Part shown: positions 21,226 to 33,502 of the stretch, one piece after another
Layout: each line of letters starts with the position of its first letter
Numbering within the stretch: position 1 is the first letter of the stretch
NCBI GenBank assembly: GCA_026826555.1
Contig: JAKSZT010053928.1
Location: forward strand, 44,899,311 to 44,963,310
Source: Tolypeutes matacus
Lineage: Eukaryota > Chordata > Mammalia > Cingulata > Chlamyphoridae
Reading direction: 5' to 3'
DNA length: 64,000 nucleotides
The notes under the pieces: model-generated
The model's database searches: none
What the model was told of the DNA's origin: nothing
Seen by the model: the letters and a program-made list of their open reading frames with translations, nothing else
Program-made: the position numbers and the translations under genes

Positions 21226-23130
21226 ATGCGTTAAAACCGAGACTGCTGGGGGAGGGTTCAATTTAAAATAGGGTGCCTGAGATAAGACTCCAGCAAGTCA
21301 AGGCGTGAGCCAAGCAAATATCTGGGAAGAACCTTCCAGGCAGTGGGAAAAACCAAGATCAGAGGCTCTGAGAAGGGAGCTGGGTAGAGCAGGGAGTTGC
21401 ATGTCGCTAAGCAGCGTGTATGTGTGCGCGCGCACGCTGAGGTGGGAATGGGAAGTCTCAGGGGATCAGATGACAGAGGGCTCTTAGGCCATGAAGAAGT
21501 TCTGTCATTTCCTCAGAGTGAGATGGAAGCCACTGGAGAGCTCTGAACAGAGGAGGGATAGGATCTGCTGTATTCAGAATAGACTTCAGGGGTAAAAGCA
21601 GAAGGCAGGGAGACAGCCAGGAAGTCCAGGGGAGAGAGGATGGAGACTCAGATGAGACCCAAGTGTCTCTGTCCAATAAACCATGAAACACTCATATCAT
21701 ATGCTGGCTTTGAAGGTTCTTTCTCACTCATTCCTTCAAAACTTTCAAGTGACTTTTAAGGCCATATATTGGGTGCTGGAAATACGAACACAGGGAAGAT
21801 ACAGTCCCTGAGCTCATAGGTTCAGTGCACAGTCTAGTAAGATGGGCAGACTTTTAAGAAAAAAAAATACGAACAGTACAAAACAGATGGCCAAGCAAGA
21901 TACAAAGGCCGCTTTATGGGTAGTGGCAATCAGAGAAGACGTCTAGGCTGGGTTTTGTAGGCTGAATTGGAGTTAGTGCTTTGCAGATAACTGGCGCTCA
22001 ATAAAAAAGCTGCTAATTGAACGGAAAGGTTTTGGTGTCCTGGAGCTTTCACAGTAGAAGTAGAAAAGGAGAGCATTCCAACTCAGTGATGCATCTAGAA
22101 TGAGATGCAAAAAGTAATTCCCAATCTGGTTAACAAGCCCATTTAGACACAGAACATCTGCCTGCCTCTCCAACAATTATTTCAACCAGTCACCATTTTC
22201 CCTAAATTTGCTTGACTCCTCAGAAATTTCTATGTAGTAACTGTAATAAGAAAAGTTTATTAACCAACAAATTATTTAGAACAAGCAATGTTCCGAACAA
22301 AAATGAACACAATCCACTGTGAAGAAGAGGTGAGGTGATGCCTTTGTATTAAAGGCTAAGAAACATCAGGGAGAAGACCTTATTCACAAAAATACCACAA
22401 GAGCTACAGAACATGGGGGCTGGGGTAGTGGCGCTCCTGAGGACAGAAGCACTAGGTAGAGGAGCTGGCTGGTCCTCTTAGTTGGCTGTGCAAGGTGGGA
22501 AGGGTCACCTGTGTGAAGCAAAGCATAAGAGCTGCTAGAGAAGGGGCAGTAAGAGAACGCTGAGTGGTGCATGGTGGGATCTTTTCCATGAACTCTTCTC
22601 TTCACCCAGTCCTGGACAAAGCTTTAACAGGGTTACTAAGACCATGGTGGGCCTGGTGTTCCACACTGTTTGGAACAAGAGGACAGGTTCAGATTTAGAT
22701 CTGGAGATGGGATCAAGAGGAAGTAAGGCCAGGAATTTGCAAACAAATAAAAAAGTCAGGGGTGGTTCCCAGATCATGAAAATGGGCCTGGGCCAAGTTC
22801 AACCAGCTTTTTGAGGTACAGGAGGTACATGTGAATCTACCTTATACCTGGGAAATCTAGTGCCTGACTCAGAAAAAGTTTTCAATAAAAATTGGCTGAC
22901 TGAATGAATTAAATACATTTCAGCTGCCTGCTTATACCTACAATTTTCAGCCTGTTCTGTCCTCTCAAAAGGAAGCAGCCTCTGTCTACAGATGGCCGCT
23001 GGGCTGTTTCCCAGCACTGGTTGTAAATATTTGTTTCCACATGGCAACAGAGAAGGTGGCTGTTAAGCAGGGAAATAAGGGTCATCCGTGGAAGATCTCT
23101 ATATGTGCAAACCAACTCAGCCAACAAGTT

Positions 23131-23660
23131 CACTCTTTAGAGTTCAACATAACCATACCGCACTCTTCCACTCCTAGGAGCCCACACAAGAGATATGAAA
23201 AGATAAATGCACACAATGACTTCACGCAGATATGCATAGTAGCATTATTCTTAAAAGCCAAAAACTGGAAACAACCCAAATGCTCATCAATTGGAAAATG
23301 TATAAACAGATTGTGGCTCATCCACACTATGGAATGCTGTTCAGCAATAAAAAGCAATGAGGTACTGATACATGCTACAATGTGAGTGAATCTTGAAAAC
23401 ATTATGCTATGTGAAAGAAGCCAGGAATCTCCAGAAAAGTGAAATTTATAGAAACAGAAAACAGACGAGTGGTTTCCTGGGGCTAGGTAAAAGAGCAAGG
23501 ATTTACTGGAAACAGGCACAAGTAAACATTTTGGGTGGATGAAAATGTAACAGTAGATTGTGGTGGAGGTTGCACTTTTACTAAAAACTGAATTACACTC
23601 TTACGGGTGAATTTTATGATATGTGCATTATACCTCAATGAGGCTGTTTAAAAATGAAAA
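23131..23660 (+). mobile_element. L1 3'-end fragment (L1M type)
   Basis: 'gtagcattattcttaaaagcc', 'acccaaatgctcatcaattgg', 'gctgttcagcaataaaaagc', 'tggtttcctggggctagg', ending 'gtgcattatacctcaatg'. Old sense L1 3' end without an intact frame. Confidence 0.85.
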
Positions 23661-23662
23661 CG

Positions 23663-24193
23663 TGGAAACTGGTCCCATCCCCTTTCTTTGCCTTTATCAC
23701 AAGCTGCTTTAACTTCCCCTCTCCAATAAATTACTACAATCCTTTAACCACAAACTGCCTGACAAGGGCAGAAACCAGCCCTAACCGGCCTGTGGAAACT
23801 TCCCAGCCAAATGCATGCACACTTACTGCCAAATATAACCTAAAGTCACCTTTCCTCCCAAACCTTTCTTCAGAACCAAGATTATGGGGATGAAAAGTCA
23901 TTGGAAGCAAATAAAATAAAAGGGGTCCCTCAAAAAGTAGATGCAGCCCACTGGCGTATTTCTACAAACAGTGAATCAGAATATGCTAACCAGAATCTTG
24001 TCACTATCCTCACCTCCCTTTGTTTCCATCCTATAAATGTCCCTTAGTTCTTTGACAGGTAAGACAGATTTGAGTTTTACCTCCTGTCTCCTTGCTGGTT
24101 GAACTTGCACTAAATCTCTTTCTTTTCTCAAAATCCTGATGTCATGGTATTAGCTTCTGTGTGTATCGGCAGCAAGCCCATTGCTTGGTAACA
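23663..24193 (+). mobile_element. Solo LTR of an old class I ERV (probable)
   Basis: About 531 bases from TGGAAACTGG to CTTGGTAACA. A CTATAAATG box lies at 24031-24039. The R/U5-like 3' part reads 'ttgctggttgaacttgc', 'aaatctctttcttttctc', 'tcggcagcaagccca'. The flanks AAACG and AAAGC could be a decayed 5-bp duplication. There are no internal genes, so it is a solo LTR. Confidence 0.5.
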
Positions 24194-24224
24194 AAAGCAG
24201 ACCTTGGTTGGTTTCTGGGTTCCT

Positions 24225-24410
24225 ACAGCAGTGGCTCATAGCTACTATGTGCACCTACTATGTGCTAGTCACTGTTCTTAGCTCCCAACATCTATTACCC
24301 TGTTGATTCCTTCCCCATCCCTTTGGGATATGTATTATGACCTTCATTACACAGAAGAGGCAACAGCACAGCAAGGTTAGGCAACCAAGGCTATGGAAAC
24401 GGTGGGGAGG
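24225..24410 (+). mobile_element. MIR element
   Basis: 'cctactatgtgctagtcactgttcttagc' core, then 'catcccttt', 'cattacacagaagaggcaac' and 'gcaaggttaggcaac' in MIR order. Confidence 0.8.
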
Positions 24411-25107
24411 TGAATCCCAGTAGTGTGTGGCTCCAGATACAGGACATAATCATTACCACCAATCTCTCTGAGGTTGGCAATGGCTAGGTTAACAGCAGCC
24501 TTTGATTTTTCTAGGGCCAACATTCCCCAAGCCAATGCCAACCTTCTCCTTTCAATTCCTTTTCTTCTTTTCTTATAACCTCTGCCCGCTTTACCACTTC
24601 CCACAACTCCCTGCCACTATGAAGACTCACAAACAGGCTCATTCATGCATGTAGAACACTCCTCAGTGAGTTTAAGATGGGCTCTGATGACTCAGATGCC
24701 CCAGGAGCTGGAGCTGATTCCACAAGAGCTCTTGGAGTTAACTCTTCTTTCTCCTCCTTATCTTCAGATGAACTACACAGCTCTTTGCAAAATAATATCA
24801 CTATGACCAGTGTACATATTTACAGGGTCTTTACCGTAAGCAGAGAACAATGTTGAAGAGCATATGTATCATTTTCAGAAATCAATTGAATACCAATATT
24901 CTCACTGTCCTGATTTTGTGATAATCAGGGTAGGCTAAACATTCATTATATTAGAAACCATGCATGTGTCCCCAGACCTTGCTTTTCTCCCTAGGTCTGG
25001 TTTTTAGAATGCTGGTGATAAACTAAGCCTGATTTATTATATGACCATCCTGTATGGGAAAAGACTATAACTTTGGTTATCTTTGGTCAACCTTAAGAGA
25101 TATAGCA

Positions 25108-25765
25108 GGGGGAAGGATGTGGCTCGGGTGGTTGGGCGTCTCCCATATGGAGGGACCTGGGTTCGACCCCCGGGGCCTCCCGGTAAAAATAAGAAAAAGA
25201 AAAATATAAAAGGCACGTGGGCCACCAGGCCCCATGAGCGGGTATGCCACTGGGCCCCACAAGCCACGCAGCAAGATGATGATGTAACAGGAGAGTGACA
25301 CAAGGAAGAGCCAAGACTAGATGCACAGGTGGTAGGATGCTCTCTCCTACATCAGAGGTTCTGAGGATTGAATCCCAGTGAAGACAGGAGAAGGATGAGA
25401 AGAAAGAGCAGGAAACAGACACAGAGTTGCCCAGTGAATGGACACAGAAACAGCAAAAACGGAGGGGTGGGGTAAAAATGGATAAAAATAAATAAATGAA
25501 TGAATGAATGAATAAATAAATAAATCCTTAAAAATGTATAGGGGAGGAAGATTGGGACTACAGTTAGTAGTGATACTTTGACAATACTTTCATGATTTGT
25601 TAACAAATGTTTCACAACAATGCAGGATGTTTGTGGAGGGGTGATGTGTGGGAGCCTGTATGATGTTATGCATATTTCTTTTGTAAGATCACGATGTTTA
25701 CTGAACACTTATAGTTTATGCATGTTCATGTCTGAATGATATACTTCAATAAATTGTTTAAAAAA
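25108..25765 (+). mobile_element. DAS SINE fused to an L1-like 3' tail, copy A
   Basis: A tRNA-derived unit opens the element: box A TGGCTCGGGTGGTTGG at 25120-25135 and box B GGTTCGACCCC at 25160-25170. A second module follows (25320-25480: 'gttgcccagtgaatggacacag', 'ggggtaaaaatggataaa'). Next come (AAAT/ATGA)n repeats at 25485-25526 and an L1-like tail (25527-25765: 'gatttgttaacaaatgtttcac', 'cttatagtttatgcatg', 'cttcaataaattgttt'). The second module plus tail recurs in the same order, inverted, at 37685-38135. Confidence 0.75.
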
Positions 25766-25919
25766 AAAGAAAGAAATCAATCGAAACATTACCGTTTTTC
25801 AAAAGAACCCAATATGGTCTCTGGCCTGGGCAAACACTTAAGTCTTCCCTAGGAGGTGCGTGAGAATCTTAACATGCTGGGTGGGGCCCACCCAGGTTAG
25901 GGAGTAAGAGTGCTCTTAG

Positions 25920-26310
25920 TTTTTTTGTTTGTTTGTTTGTTTTTATTTATTTTTTGACCAAGCAGACTTATTTTTATTGTAGAAACAGGAGAACATGTAA
26001 TATTGATATAAACATAGAGGATATCAGGGGTTCTGAGAAGAGTGGGAAGCAAGAATAGGTGGAAGAGAGGGCATTTTAGGGCATTGGAATTGTTCTGCAC
26101 TATATTGCAATGACAGATACAGGCCAATATACATTTTGTCAAAACATATGTAATTGTACAGTAAAAATTGTAAACAAAAATGTAAACTATAGACCTTGTT
26201 CAGTAGCAATAATTCAATATTTGTTCATCCATTGTAACAAATGTAACAAATAATATCAGAAGTTATTAGTAAGGGAAAGTGTGAGAGGGTACATGGGAAT
26301 CTCTTGTCGC
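25920..26310 (-). mobile_element. L1-like 3' end, antisense
   Basis: Opens with (GTTT)n/T-rich sequence on the + strand (the A-tail of a - strand element). It continues 'gcactatattgcaatgacag', 'caatatttgttcatccattg'. I recall this as a xenarthran L1 3' UTR pattern. No frame of note. Confidence 0.55.
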
Positions 26311-27134
26311 TCTTAGTTTTTATGACAAGGGATTTTCATCTTGACACTGACTCTGAGGCTGCTGGAGACTGCCTCTTTCAGAGAGCTGATTAGCAAGAGA
26401 GTGCAATCCAATTCAACATGTTTAATAGAATGAAGGGGAAGGGGACAGGCACATTAAGGGGAAGAGCAAGCAATTTGGACAAAGCCAAGATCCTTGACTG
26501 TTGGGTGCTTGGCCCCAGGTGGCTGGTCATGAGGTAGGTTTCCTGCTGCCAACTGCTCCACTCTACTTTTAAGCCTGGGGCTTTCTCAATTGCTGTCAAT
26601 TGGCTTCCTCTGGCCCTGGCTGCTTTGGGCAAGTGTTGATGGACAGCCTTGAAAGGTTTCTGGGATAAAAAGTTTCCTTGTTCCCCTTGCAGATCACATA
26701 GAGAACTGTGAAAGCAGATATCAGCCCAATTAGAGCTATAGCACCTGTCTGCAGTTCAAGGTAAAGGCAATCTGAGAAGCTACCATTTCCTTCTGAGCTT
26801 GGGGTTTCCCTGTTTCATGCCAGAAACACGCTTCTCTCCATGCTGGTTGCTCTTTGAAAATATTCTTCTAAGCTGCAAAAATAATGAATACCCCAAGCAC
26901 TAAAATACAGGAGCCTGGGGCTAATGGTTAGAGGTAGAAGACCCTATCTGTGAACTAATGGGGTTGTGACTTCCCAGCTTCCCTCCGGTCTTGGGGAAAC
27001 ATGTGGAAGTACAGTAGAATCTCTCTCCAGAAACTAAAATAGATCCCTTTAATTACTCATTTAAGCAGCACTGGGAGAATGCCTGATAAGAAATGCACCA
27101 AACATAAAAGTCCTAGCATTTTTCTAAAACACAA

Positions 27135-27602
27135 ATCCAATAGCATCAGTGCCCCTGCACCCAGCATTAAAACTCTTCTTTAGTTTCCAACTGTTCCAGA
27201 ATCAAATCTGAATGCTTCAGCTTGGACTGGAGTCTATTCAAGATCCATCTCCTGCCCTGGGCTCCCCTCTTACCTCCCCCCTCCTCAGTCAGAGCTGAAC
27301 TTCCGTGATTTCGCATCTCCCCAGGTCTTTGCATCTGGACCTGCAGGATGCCTTTGCTTAGCCTTTCCCCATACTTTCCCTTTCCCACCCGCAGGCTGGG
27401 TGTGGGAATGCATGTGTCCCAACCCCACAGCAGTGGCACTGCCTATGAACTTGACTGCCTTCTCCATGAACTTTGAAGCTACCTGAGGGCAGCGACTGAC
27501 TCTGCCTTGGAAAGCTCTTCTTCCTCTACTCCCAACACAGTATATGGTACACTCTGGCTGACAAATATTTACAGGGCCAATGAATGAAAAAAAAAAAAAA
27601 AA
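27135..27602 (+). mobile_element. L2 3' end with A19 run
   Basis: 'gtctattcaagatccatctcctgccctggg', 'ccaggtctttgcatctgg', 'gaactttgaagctacctgagggcagcgactg' and 'gccaatgaatgaa' follow L2 3'-end order in pieces. A pure A run of about 19 closes it near 27585-27602. Confidence 0.6.
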
Positions 27603-28364
27603 ACAGCAGCAGGTCTCTGGATTTCTATGAATTGCAAAATAGCACACAGAAGTCAATAGCCAGGAGGTGGTGTATAGAAAGGGCAGTTTTATGAGCATGT
27701 TTTCCAGAAGACAATTCTAGTACTATGTTTTCTAAATGAAAAAGTCAAAGATGAGCTACCTGGTTGCTGCAAACATGAATAAAAAGCACATATACATGCT
27801 CACTCACTTACTGTCCCATTCATTTATTCACTGATTCAACTGGGAGGTCCTGTGCACACACTATGTGCAGCAGGGTGCCAGGCACGTGGGATACAAATGG
27901 GAACAGGCTAGGCAGGGGCCCTGCATCGTGGAGCATGTTGCACAGTCTGTTTTGGAAATAGGATCTTCCTGTCTGAAAGGAAACCTACAACAGATTTACA
28001 GAGTAGAGGACCCAGGGGCATGTGAGACTGGTTGCAGAGATTGGATTCGTAAAGTTAGAGAAGCAAGAAAGAGCCTTCCAATAAATCTCAGAAAGAGTTG
28101 TTTATGAGTGGCAAGTAATCATTTTCCCTGAGTGGCAGTGGATGCAGGAAATGAAGAGTGGGTTTCAGAAGCAGCAGCAGGGATCCGGGCAGGACCTCAG
28201 GGAGGCTCCTGTGCCAATAAGAACTGGGAGGACTTGAAACCCAGTGCCAAAGGAGGCCAGAGCAGCTCTCATAGGTACTAGCTGATGGGAAGAATAGTTC
28301 TCAGACACTGGGCATTTCCTGAGGCCCTGGAATGTTGGGAGGACAGGTTTGGCCTCAGACAAAG

Positions 28365-28520
28365 CCAGTGTCCAATCTTGGTTCCACTCCCTATAGCTGT
28401 GAGTCTCAGTTTTCATATCCAGAGAGTGGGATTATTAACACCGCCTCATAGGGTGACTGGGAGGATTAAATGGGACAATGTTCCATGAAGTGTCTAGTAC
28501 AGTGCTCGACAGAGTTTGTA
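28365..28520 (+). mobile_element. MIR element, 3' half
   Basis: 'gtgagtctcagttttcatatcc', 'acaccgcctcatagggtgac', 'ggaggattaaatgggacaatg', 'gtctagtacagtgctcgac' in MIR order. Confidence 0.8.
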
Positions 28521-28689
28521 TGCCTATGGTTGTTTGGGTTATGATGACGATGGCAATAATATAAACAGATTGTTCTCAGTGGAGGCGTTGCATGAAGACT
28601 GAGTGAGATACTGATTCAAAGGCTTAGGCCTCATGGGAAAGTGTGATGAGTAATATGGTATAATTATATTAATACTAGTAATCAATAGA

Positions 28690-28885
28690 ACATGTTTTTA
28701 TTTATTGAGCATTTATTGAGTGGTCTGTGCCAGACCTTATTTTAAGCACTTCACCTGTATTAGCTCACGTGACCTCACATCAGCCCAATGAGGTAGATCC
28801 TTTTATTATCCTTATTTTATAGAAAAGGAAACTAAGACACAGAGAGGCTGAGTCACGTGCCCAGTCATACACCCAGAAACTCATG
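28690..28885 (+). mobile_element. MIR element
   Basis: 'tgagtggtctgtgccagacc', 'agcacttcacctgtattagctc', 'gaaaaggaaactaagac' and 'gctgagtcacgtgcccag' are consecutive MIR segments. Confidence 0.85.
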
Positions 28886-29938
28886 CAAATGGATTGGAAC
28901 CCAGGGGACTGGGCACCTGACATGAAGGAAAAATCAGGGACCAGACATGCCACCCAGAGGCCCTGCATGTCTGGCTCACTCTACCAGTAGCACCGAGGGC
29001 TGTTGGCTACTTGCCACCATTTCAGGTGCCTTAAACCTCCAACTCTTCCTTTGGAAGCTATCTCGGGCCTACAATCTCGGCCTACTTATGTGTTCAACAT
29101 GCCATTTCTATTTTCAGCATGCACCATCCTCACCCCTATTGAGTAAAGATCTCTTGATCACCCTAAGACACTGCTCTACACTTGAAAAGGAAGGTGCTAT
29201 TTCTGGAATCTGGTCAAGGAGTTCGTATTCCCCAAACCACGTGGCTTCTGGGTCTATTTCTAGCTGTTGTTTTTAAAGCCTGAAGAATTAAAATGTTATA
29301 AAAATGATGGCATAGTTATGTTCTTGACCTTGACTTCTGTGAACACAAGCTGCACTGTCCAAACTCTGTTGGAGGTGGTAGAGCTCCTGGAACTGTCCCC
29401 TGCTTTAGAATTGAAGTTCTGCTTTTATCTGTTTTATATACTTAGATTTCATGCATGGTTTCATTGGAAAGGCTCCTGTTTTTAAAGATGTTTGAAAAAC
29501 ACTAGAGAGTCCTATATTTTTAGGATTACTGAACATTTATTATTAAAGGGAATCCTTAGAAACCACTAGTTTCAGATCTTGCCTTTCTTGGAGTGGGAAA
29601 GGAAGATCAGACAGGACCAGAATGCTGCCATTGCCCTCTTCCCTGAAAGTCTCTGGATGCCCTGCAGAACCCACTGAAGGTTACAGACCCTGGTAGGAGG
29701 TCTTCGTTTTGGCCCACCAGTCTCTCCTGCTGTAAGTTTCCATTTGTCCTTTTTTCATAAAGGACATACCTAACTCAGGGAAAGAAAGATGCCCTGGTGT
29801 GACCATTATTGGGGTTCTGTTGTCTTCCAAAGCAGGAAAATAAACACAGAAACACTCAAGATCTTAACTGTTCAAAAGAACTTTCTGGAACACGAAGCAG
29901 GACACAGAAAAGACAAGCTGACTTCTGAAGAGCCTTAC

Positions 29939-30013
29939 CTGTTTCTCGATGAAAGCATTGATCCTCTGCAGCATCCCCTCACATGTGAATTCATATGGCA
30001 TGTACGGCTCAGT
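29939..30013 (-). CDS. MGAT5: MGAT5 coding exon (residues ~599-623)
   Basis: A 75-base exon with both ends on codon boundaries, encoding 25 residues from TEPYMPYEFTCEGML to NAFIEKQ. It belongs to the C-terminal part of the N-acetylglucosaminyltransferase V catalytic domain. The acceptor on the - strand is 'tttttccacag' (AG at 30015-30014). The donor is GTAAGG (29938-29933). The first residue is Thr, where I recall Ile in human. Because the exon is symmetric, skipping it would keep the frame. Confidence 0.97.
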
Positions 30014-30134
30014 CTGTGGAAAAAGAACATGGTGCCATGAATAGGGGGACACCGAGGACATGTGACATATTCCCAGTCTAGGCTAGGCTGTGTCACCTAG
30101 CCTACAGGGGACAACACACTGGAGGCTGCCCAGT

Positions 30135-30385
30135 GAGGGTTAAGACTGTGAGTCTGAAGTCAAAAGACATGAGTTCACAACCTCACTGTTCTTTATCAGT
30201 TATGGGACCCTGAGCAAACTACCTCCCACCCCTGAGTCTCAGGTACCCTCCTGTGTAAAATGCCAATATGACAGGCCTACCTCCTTTAAGCTGTAGTGGA
30301 GACTATATGAAAAAACAGTCAAGGGCTTAGTTTAGTGTCTAGAACACAGTGGGCATTGAGTAAAAGGGAGTACCACTTGCTAGAA
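30135..30385 (+). mobile_element. MIR element
   Basis: 'gagtctgaagtcaaaagac', 'ttatgggaccctgagcaaac', 'tacctcctttaagctg' and 'ctagaacacagtgggcattg' in MIR order. Confidence 0.75.
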
Positions 30386-32794
30386 CGTAAATGCCTCTGG
30401 CCAGTGTGTGTAGCTGTTGGGACCTCTTTGTATCCTAGTGATAAGCACAATGTGGCCCACATTGGAATTTAATAAACATCTGTTGAATGAACGCAGGGTC
30501 AATACTCTGAGAAAGACCCATGACGAACAGTTCAGCTACCTATGAAGGTGCCAAAAACATGGGCCTGTGTAAGCTCAGAAGGTACAGAGATAAAGTGGCA
30601 CAAGAACAGATGGGTTGTAAAGGCCAAGTAGGATTCTACCAAGCCAAGACTTGGGAGAGCCAAAATGTGGAGCAACAGTGGAAAAAGGAGAGGAGATCAT
30701 GGAAGCAGGTGAGACAAGGCTGAGAAGGAAGTTGAATGAAAGGTCTCTACTAGTTTATTGGAGGACAGTGGGAAACCCTAAAAGGTGCTTCACTGGGATA
30801 AGGGAAGCAATCTAATGATATGGTGATACCTAAAAGAGGTAGAAGGGTGGGTTTGATATCTGTGGCATAGAGTTTGTGCCAACACTGTGAGTTCTCAGGG
30901 ACACCACCAGCTAGCATCACCAAACTAAACTGAAATTTCATTTGGGAGAAAATAACCAGCTCTTCAGGTCTGTTACAGCTTCAGAGCGCCCAATGGCACC
31001 TATCAGCAATAGGGTAGTGAGGCACCTTCACTATCTCCCTCCTAAGTCTGCACTTGACTATCTTGAATCTACAAGGTGGGGAACTGGGCACAACATCTAT
31101 GAGCTAAGGCCTTCTGAAAATAGGACAATCAATATTCTGCAATGGGCAGCCAAGCGACTGGTCTCAGGGTATCATCTTCCCTTTTTGGGTGTATTCATTC
31201 ACATAGTATATTTGAAAAGTTCTTCAACTGTGATTTTATAATTTCATAATGCATCTTCAAACACACAACTGGACAGTGTGTCATACAGGTTGCCCCTCAG
31301 CCATACCTGCTCATGCTCATCTGGATAGAGCTAAAAGGGACTGAACCAGAGTACTGTGGCAGGACTATTCTGCAAGAACAGAGAGGTCACTCTATTTCTA
31401 GATAGCTCAAATCTGAAGAACTCAAAATACTTTGGAAAACTGACTTCTGTGTGCTAGGCATGCTACTTCTCATCTCAAGCTTTTGTACTTATTGTGCTCT
31501 CTCTGACCCAGACTTAATCCTTCACACTAAATGTAAGATTCTTCTTTTCTTTTGAAGGATATTTATTTATTCAACACATAGCCAACTCCAGAAGCTTTCT
31601 ATAACTGACCAATAGATATGCGTCTTCTCAAAAGCTTAAAGAAACAAAAGATATGATCTACAGCAGGGGACATGGCATATTGGAGTTCATTTAGAAGTGG
31701 GCAAATAGAATTTTTTACAGTGAAATAAACAAATTGGCGGCGACTTGTCACAAGACCAATGGATCTGGTTATGTGGCAGGAAGCAAGCTGAAAACCCAAG
31801 ATTTTCCCTGCACCATCTTGCAGAGGACATCTATTAGAAAAGGGAAGTGAGTTAATTCAAAAGAGTCAATGCAGTGAATTCAGAAAAACAGCTCTTCCTC
31901 TGTTTTTCTACCAACCAAGTCTGGTTTGACCAACGGGATGCTGACTCATTAACTACTTTGTGGTTAGTTAACGGTTTTAAAGGATATGAAGCCAAACAAT
32001 TTTCCTATAGAGGAAATGCAAAGAAAAAAAAAGGAAGTTGTATTTGTAAGCCCTCTCTGCCAGTGAGCTCCACTAGCTGTCTTCCTGTAGACAGGGGAGA
32101 AGTAGGGCCCTCTGGGTGGGAAACTCTCCAGACCTCTGGCTACGGGGATAAAGTGCACTGACAAGCCTCTGAAGTCAGAGCTGTTTTGCAGATGTTAGGT
32201 GGTGGTGGTGGGGGGTGGAGTTTTCCTGTACAACAATCCTTCAGGAACAAGTCTAGGCCTCTTTGAGGGATGGAATGAAAGGGAATGCTATATCCACATC
32301 TGGCTACTGAGAAACCAAAGTAGGGCCAGATGGGAGAAGCAAGGGTTCTTCTTGGTATTCCTGGTCATCCTGCTTTGTGGAAAAAGGACTGTTACTCATT
32401 TGGGTAGGGCCACAGGAAGGATGCATGCAGGCTGCATTGTGTAGTTTCCTGCTGGCCATGGAAACTTGCCATTATCTTCCCATCTTCTCCACCTTCCTCC
32501 CCTTAACTTCTCTTCTTATGAGATTTCCTGCGTCCTCTAATACCAACATTTCCCCTATCTCATCTTTGCAAGGCACCACATCAGAATAGAATCCCTACAG
32601 GGGACTGCTCTCAAAGAAGAGATCAGCCAAACCTCCATGGTACTGCCTGACAGTGGTGGCCTGGCATGATTCAGTGAGAAATGGACTTGGAAGGTTTGCG
32701 TCCTGGCTCCTCTATTTACTAACCATACAATTTTGAGTTAGGCACATCACATAATCTCTCTTCATGTTTTAAAATGTAAACTAGGTCATGTCAT

Positions 32795-32888
32795 TCAGTT
32801 GCTAAAAAGTTCCCATCACATTTATAATAAAATCCAGAATTCTTTTCATGGCCGATTTAAAGGACCTCCACGTTCTGATCCCTGGAGA
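32795..32888 (+). mobile_element. L2 fragment
   Basis: 'aaaatccagaattcttttcatggcc' in part, then 'aaaggacctccacgttctgatcc', is the L2 3' region pattern (ataaagtccaa...caaggccctccatgatctg). Confidence 0.6.
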
Positions 32889-32889
32889 C

Positions 32890-33499
32890 CCTTTTATGGT
32901 TTCCATTATTTCTGATGGGGGGTCAGTTATCTTTAATATTGTTATTCCCTGAAATTTTTTTTTCCTTTGACTGCTTTCAAGATGTTCTGTTTATCTTTAT
33001 TTTTCAGGAATTTGACTATGATGTGCCAAGATGTGTTTTACTTTGTATTTTTCCTGCTTAGAGTTCATTAAGCTCCTATCATCTATAGGTTGATGCCGTT
33101 CATTAATGTTGGAGAATTCTTAGCCTTTATTTCTTCAAAGATTTCTTCTGTTCCATTCTCTCTCAATCTCTCTCTTCTAAGATTCTAATTACATATAAAT
33201 TAGACTGTTTGATATTGTTTCACAGATCTTAGATGCTCTTTGTTCTTAAATTCTCTTTGTGTTTCAATCTGGATACCTTCTATTGACAAGGCCTCAAGTT
33301 CACAGATTCTTTAATCTGTTGTGTACAGTCTGCTGATAAGCCCACTGGAAGAATTCTCCACCTCTAATATTAAATTTCATTTTTAGCATTTTCATTTGGC
33401 TTAACAAAATAGTTTCCATGTCTCTGCTGAAATTCCGCTGTTCAAACATGCTGTCTACCTTTTCTGCTAAATCTTTTAATATATTTATCATAGTATTTT
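32890..33499 (-). mobile_element. Old L1 5' portion, antisense (left of insertion)
   Basis: Antisense L1M/HAL1-like sequence: 'gaatttgactatgatgtgcc', 'cttcaaagatttcttctg', 'gattctaattacatataaa', 'catgtctctgctgaaattc'. It runs up to TTATCATAGTATTTT at 33485-33499 and resumes after an identical 15-mer at 36472-36486. Confidence 0.7.
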
Positions 33500-33502
33500 T
33501 TT

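Larger units (their letters stand above)
18597..29938 (-). other. MGAT5: MGAT5 intron (11.3 kb)
   Basis: Phase-0 intron, the richest of the five in mixed repeats. Stretches where I recognise nothing are 18881-19800, 21870-23130, 24411-25100, 26311-27130, 27600-28360 and 28900-29938. Weak, unassigned old-repeat similarity lies at 21240-21700 ('gccactggagagctctgaacagagg') and 21765-21860. Confidence 0.9.

Noticed and set aside
23663..24193. Possible endogenous retrovirus provirus
   Set aside because: Only an LTR-like unit is present. No gag, pol or env remains flank it, so it is listed as a solo LTR.
25083..25303. Possible tRNA gene (box A and box B present)
   Set aside because: The boxes belong to a DAS SINE. 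There is no cloverleaf with matching acceptor stem, and an A-rich SINE body follows.
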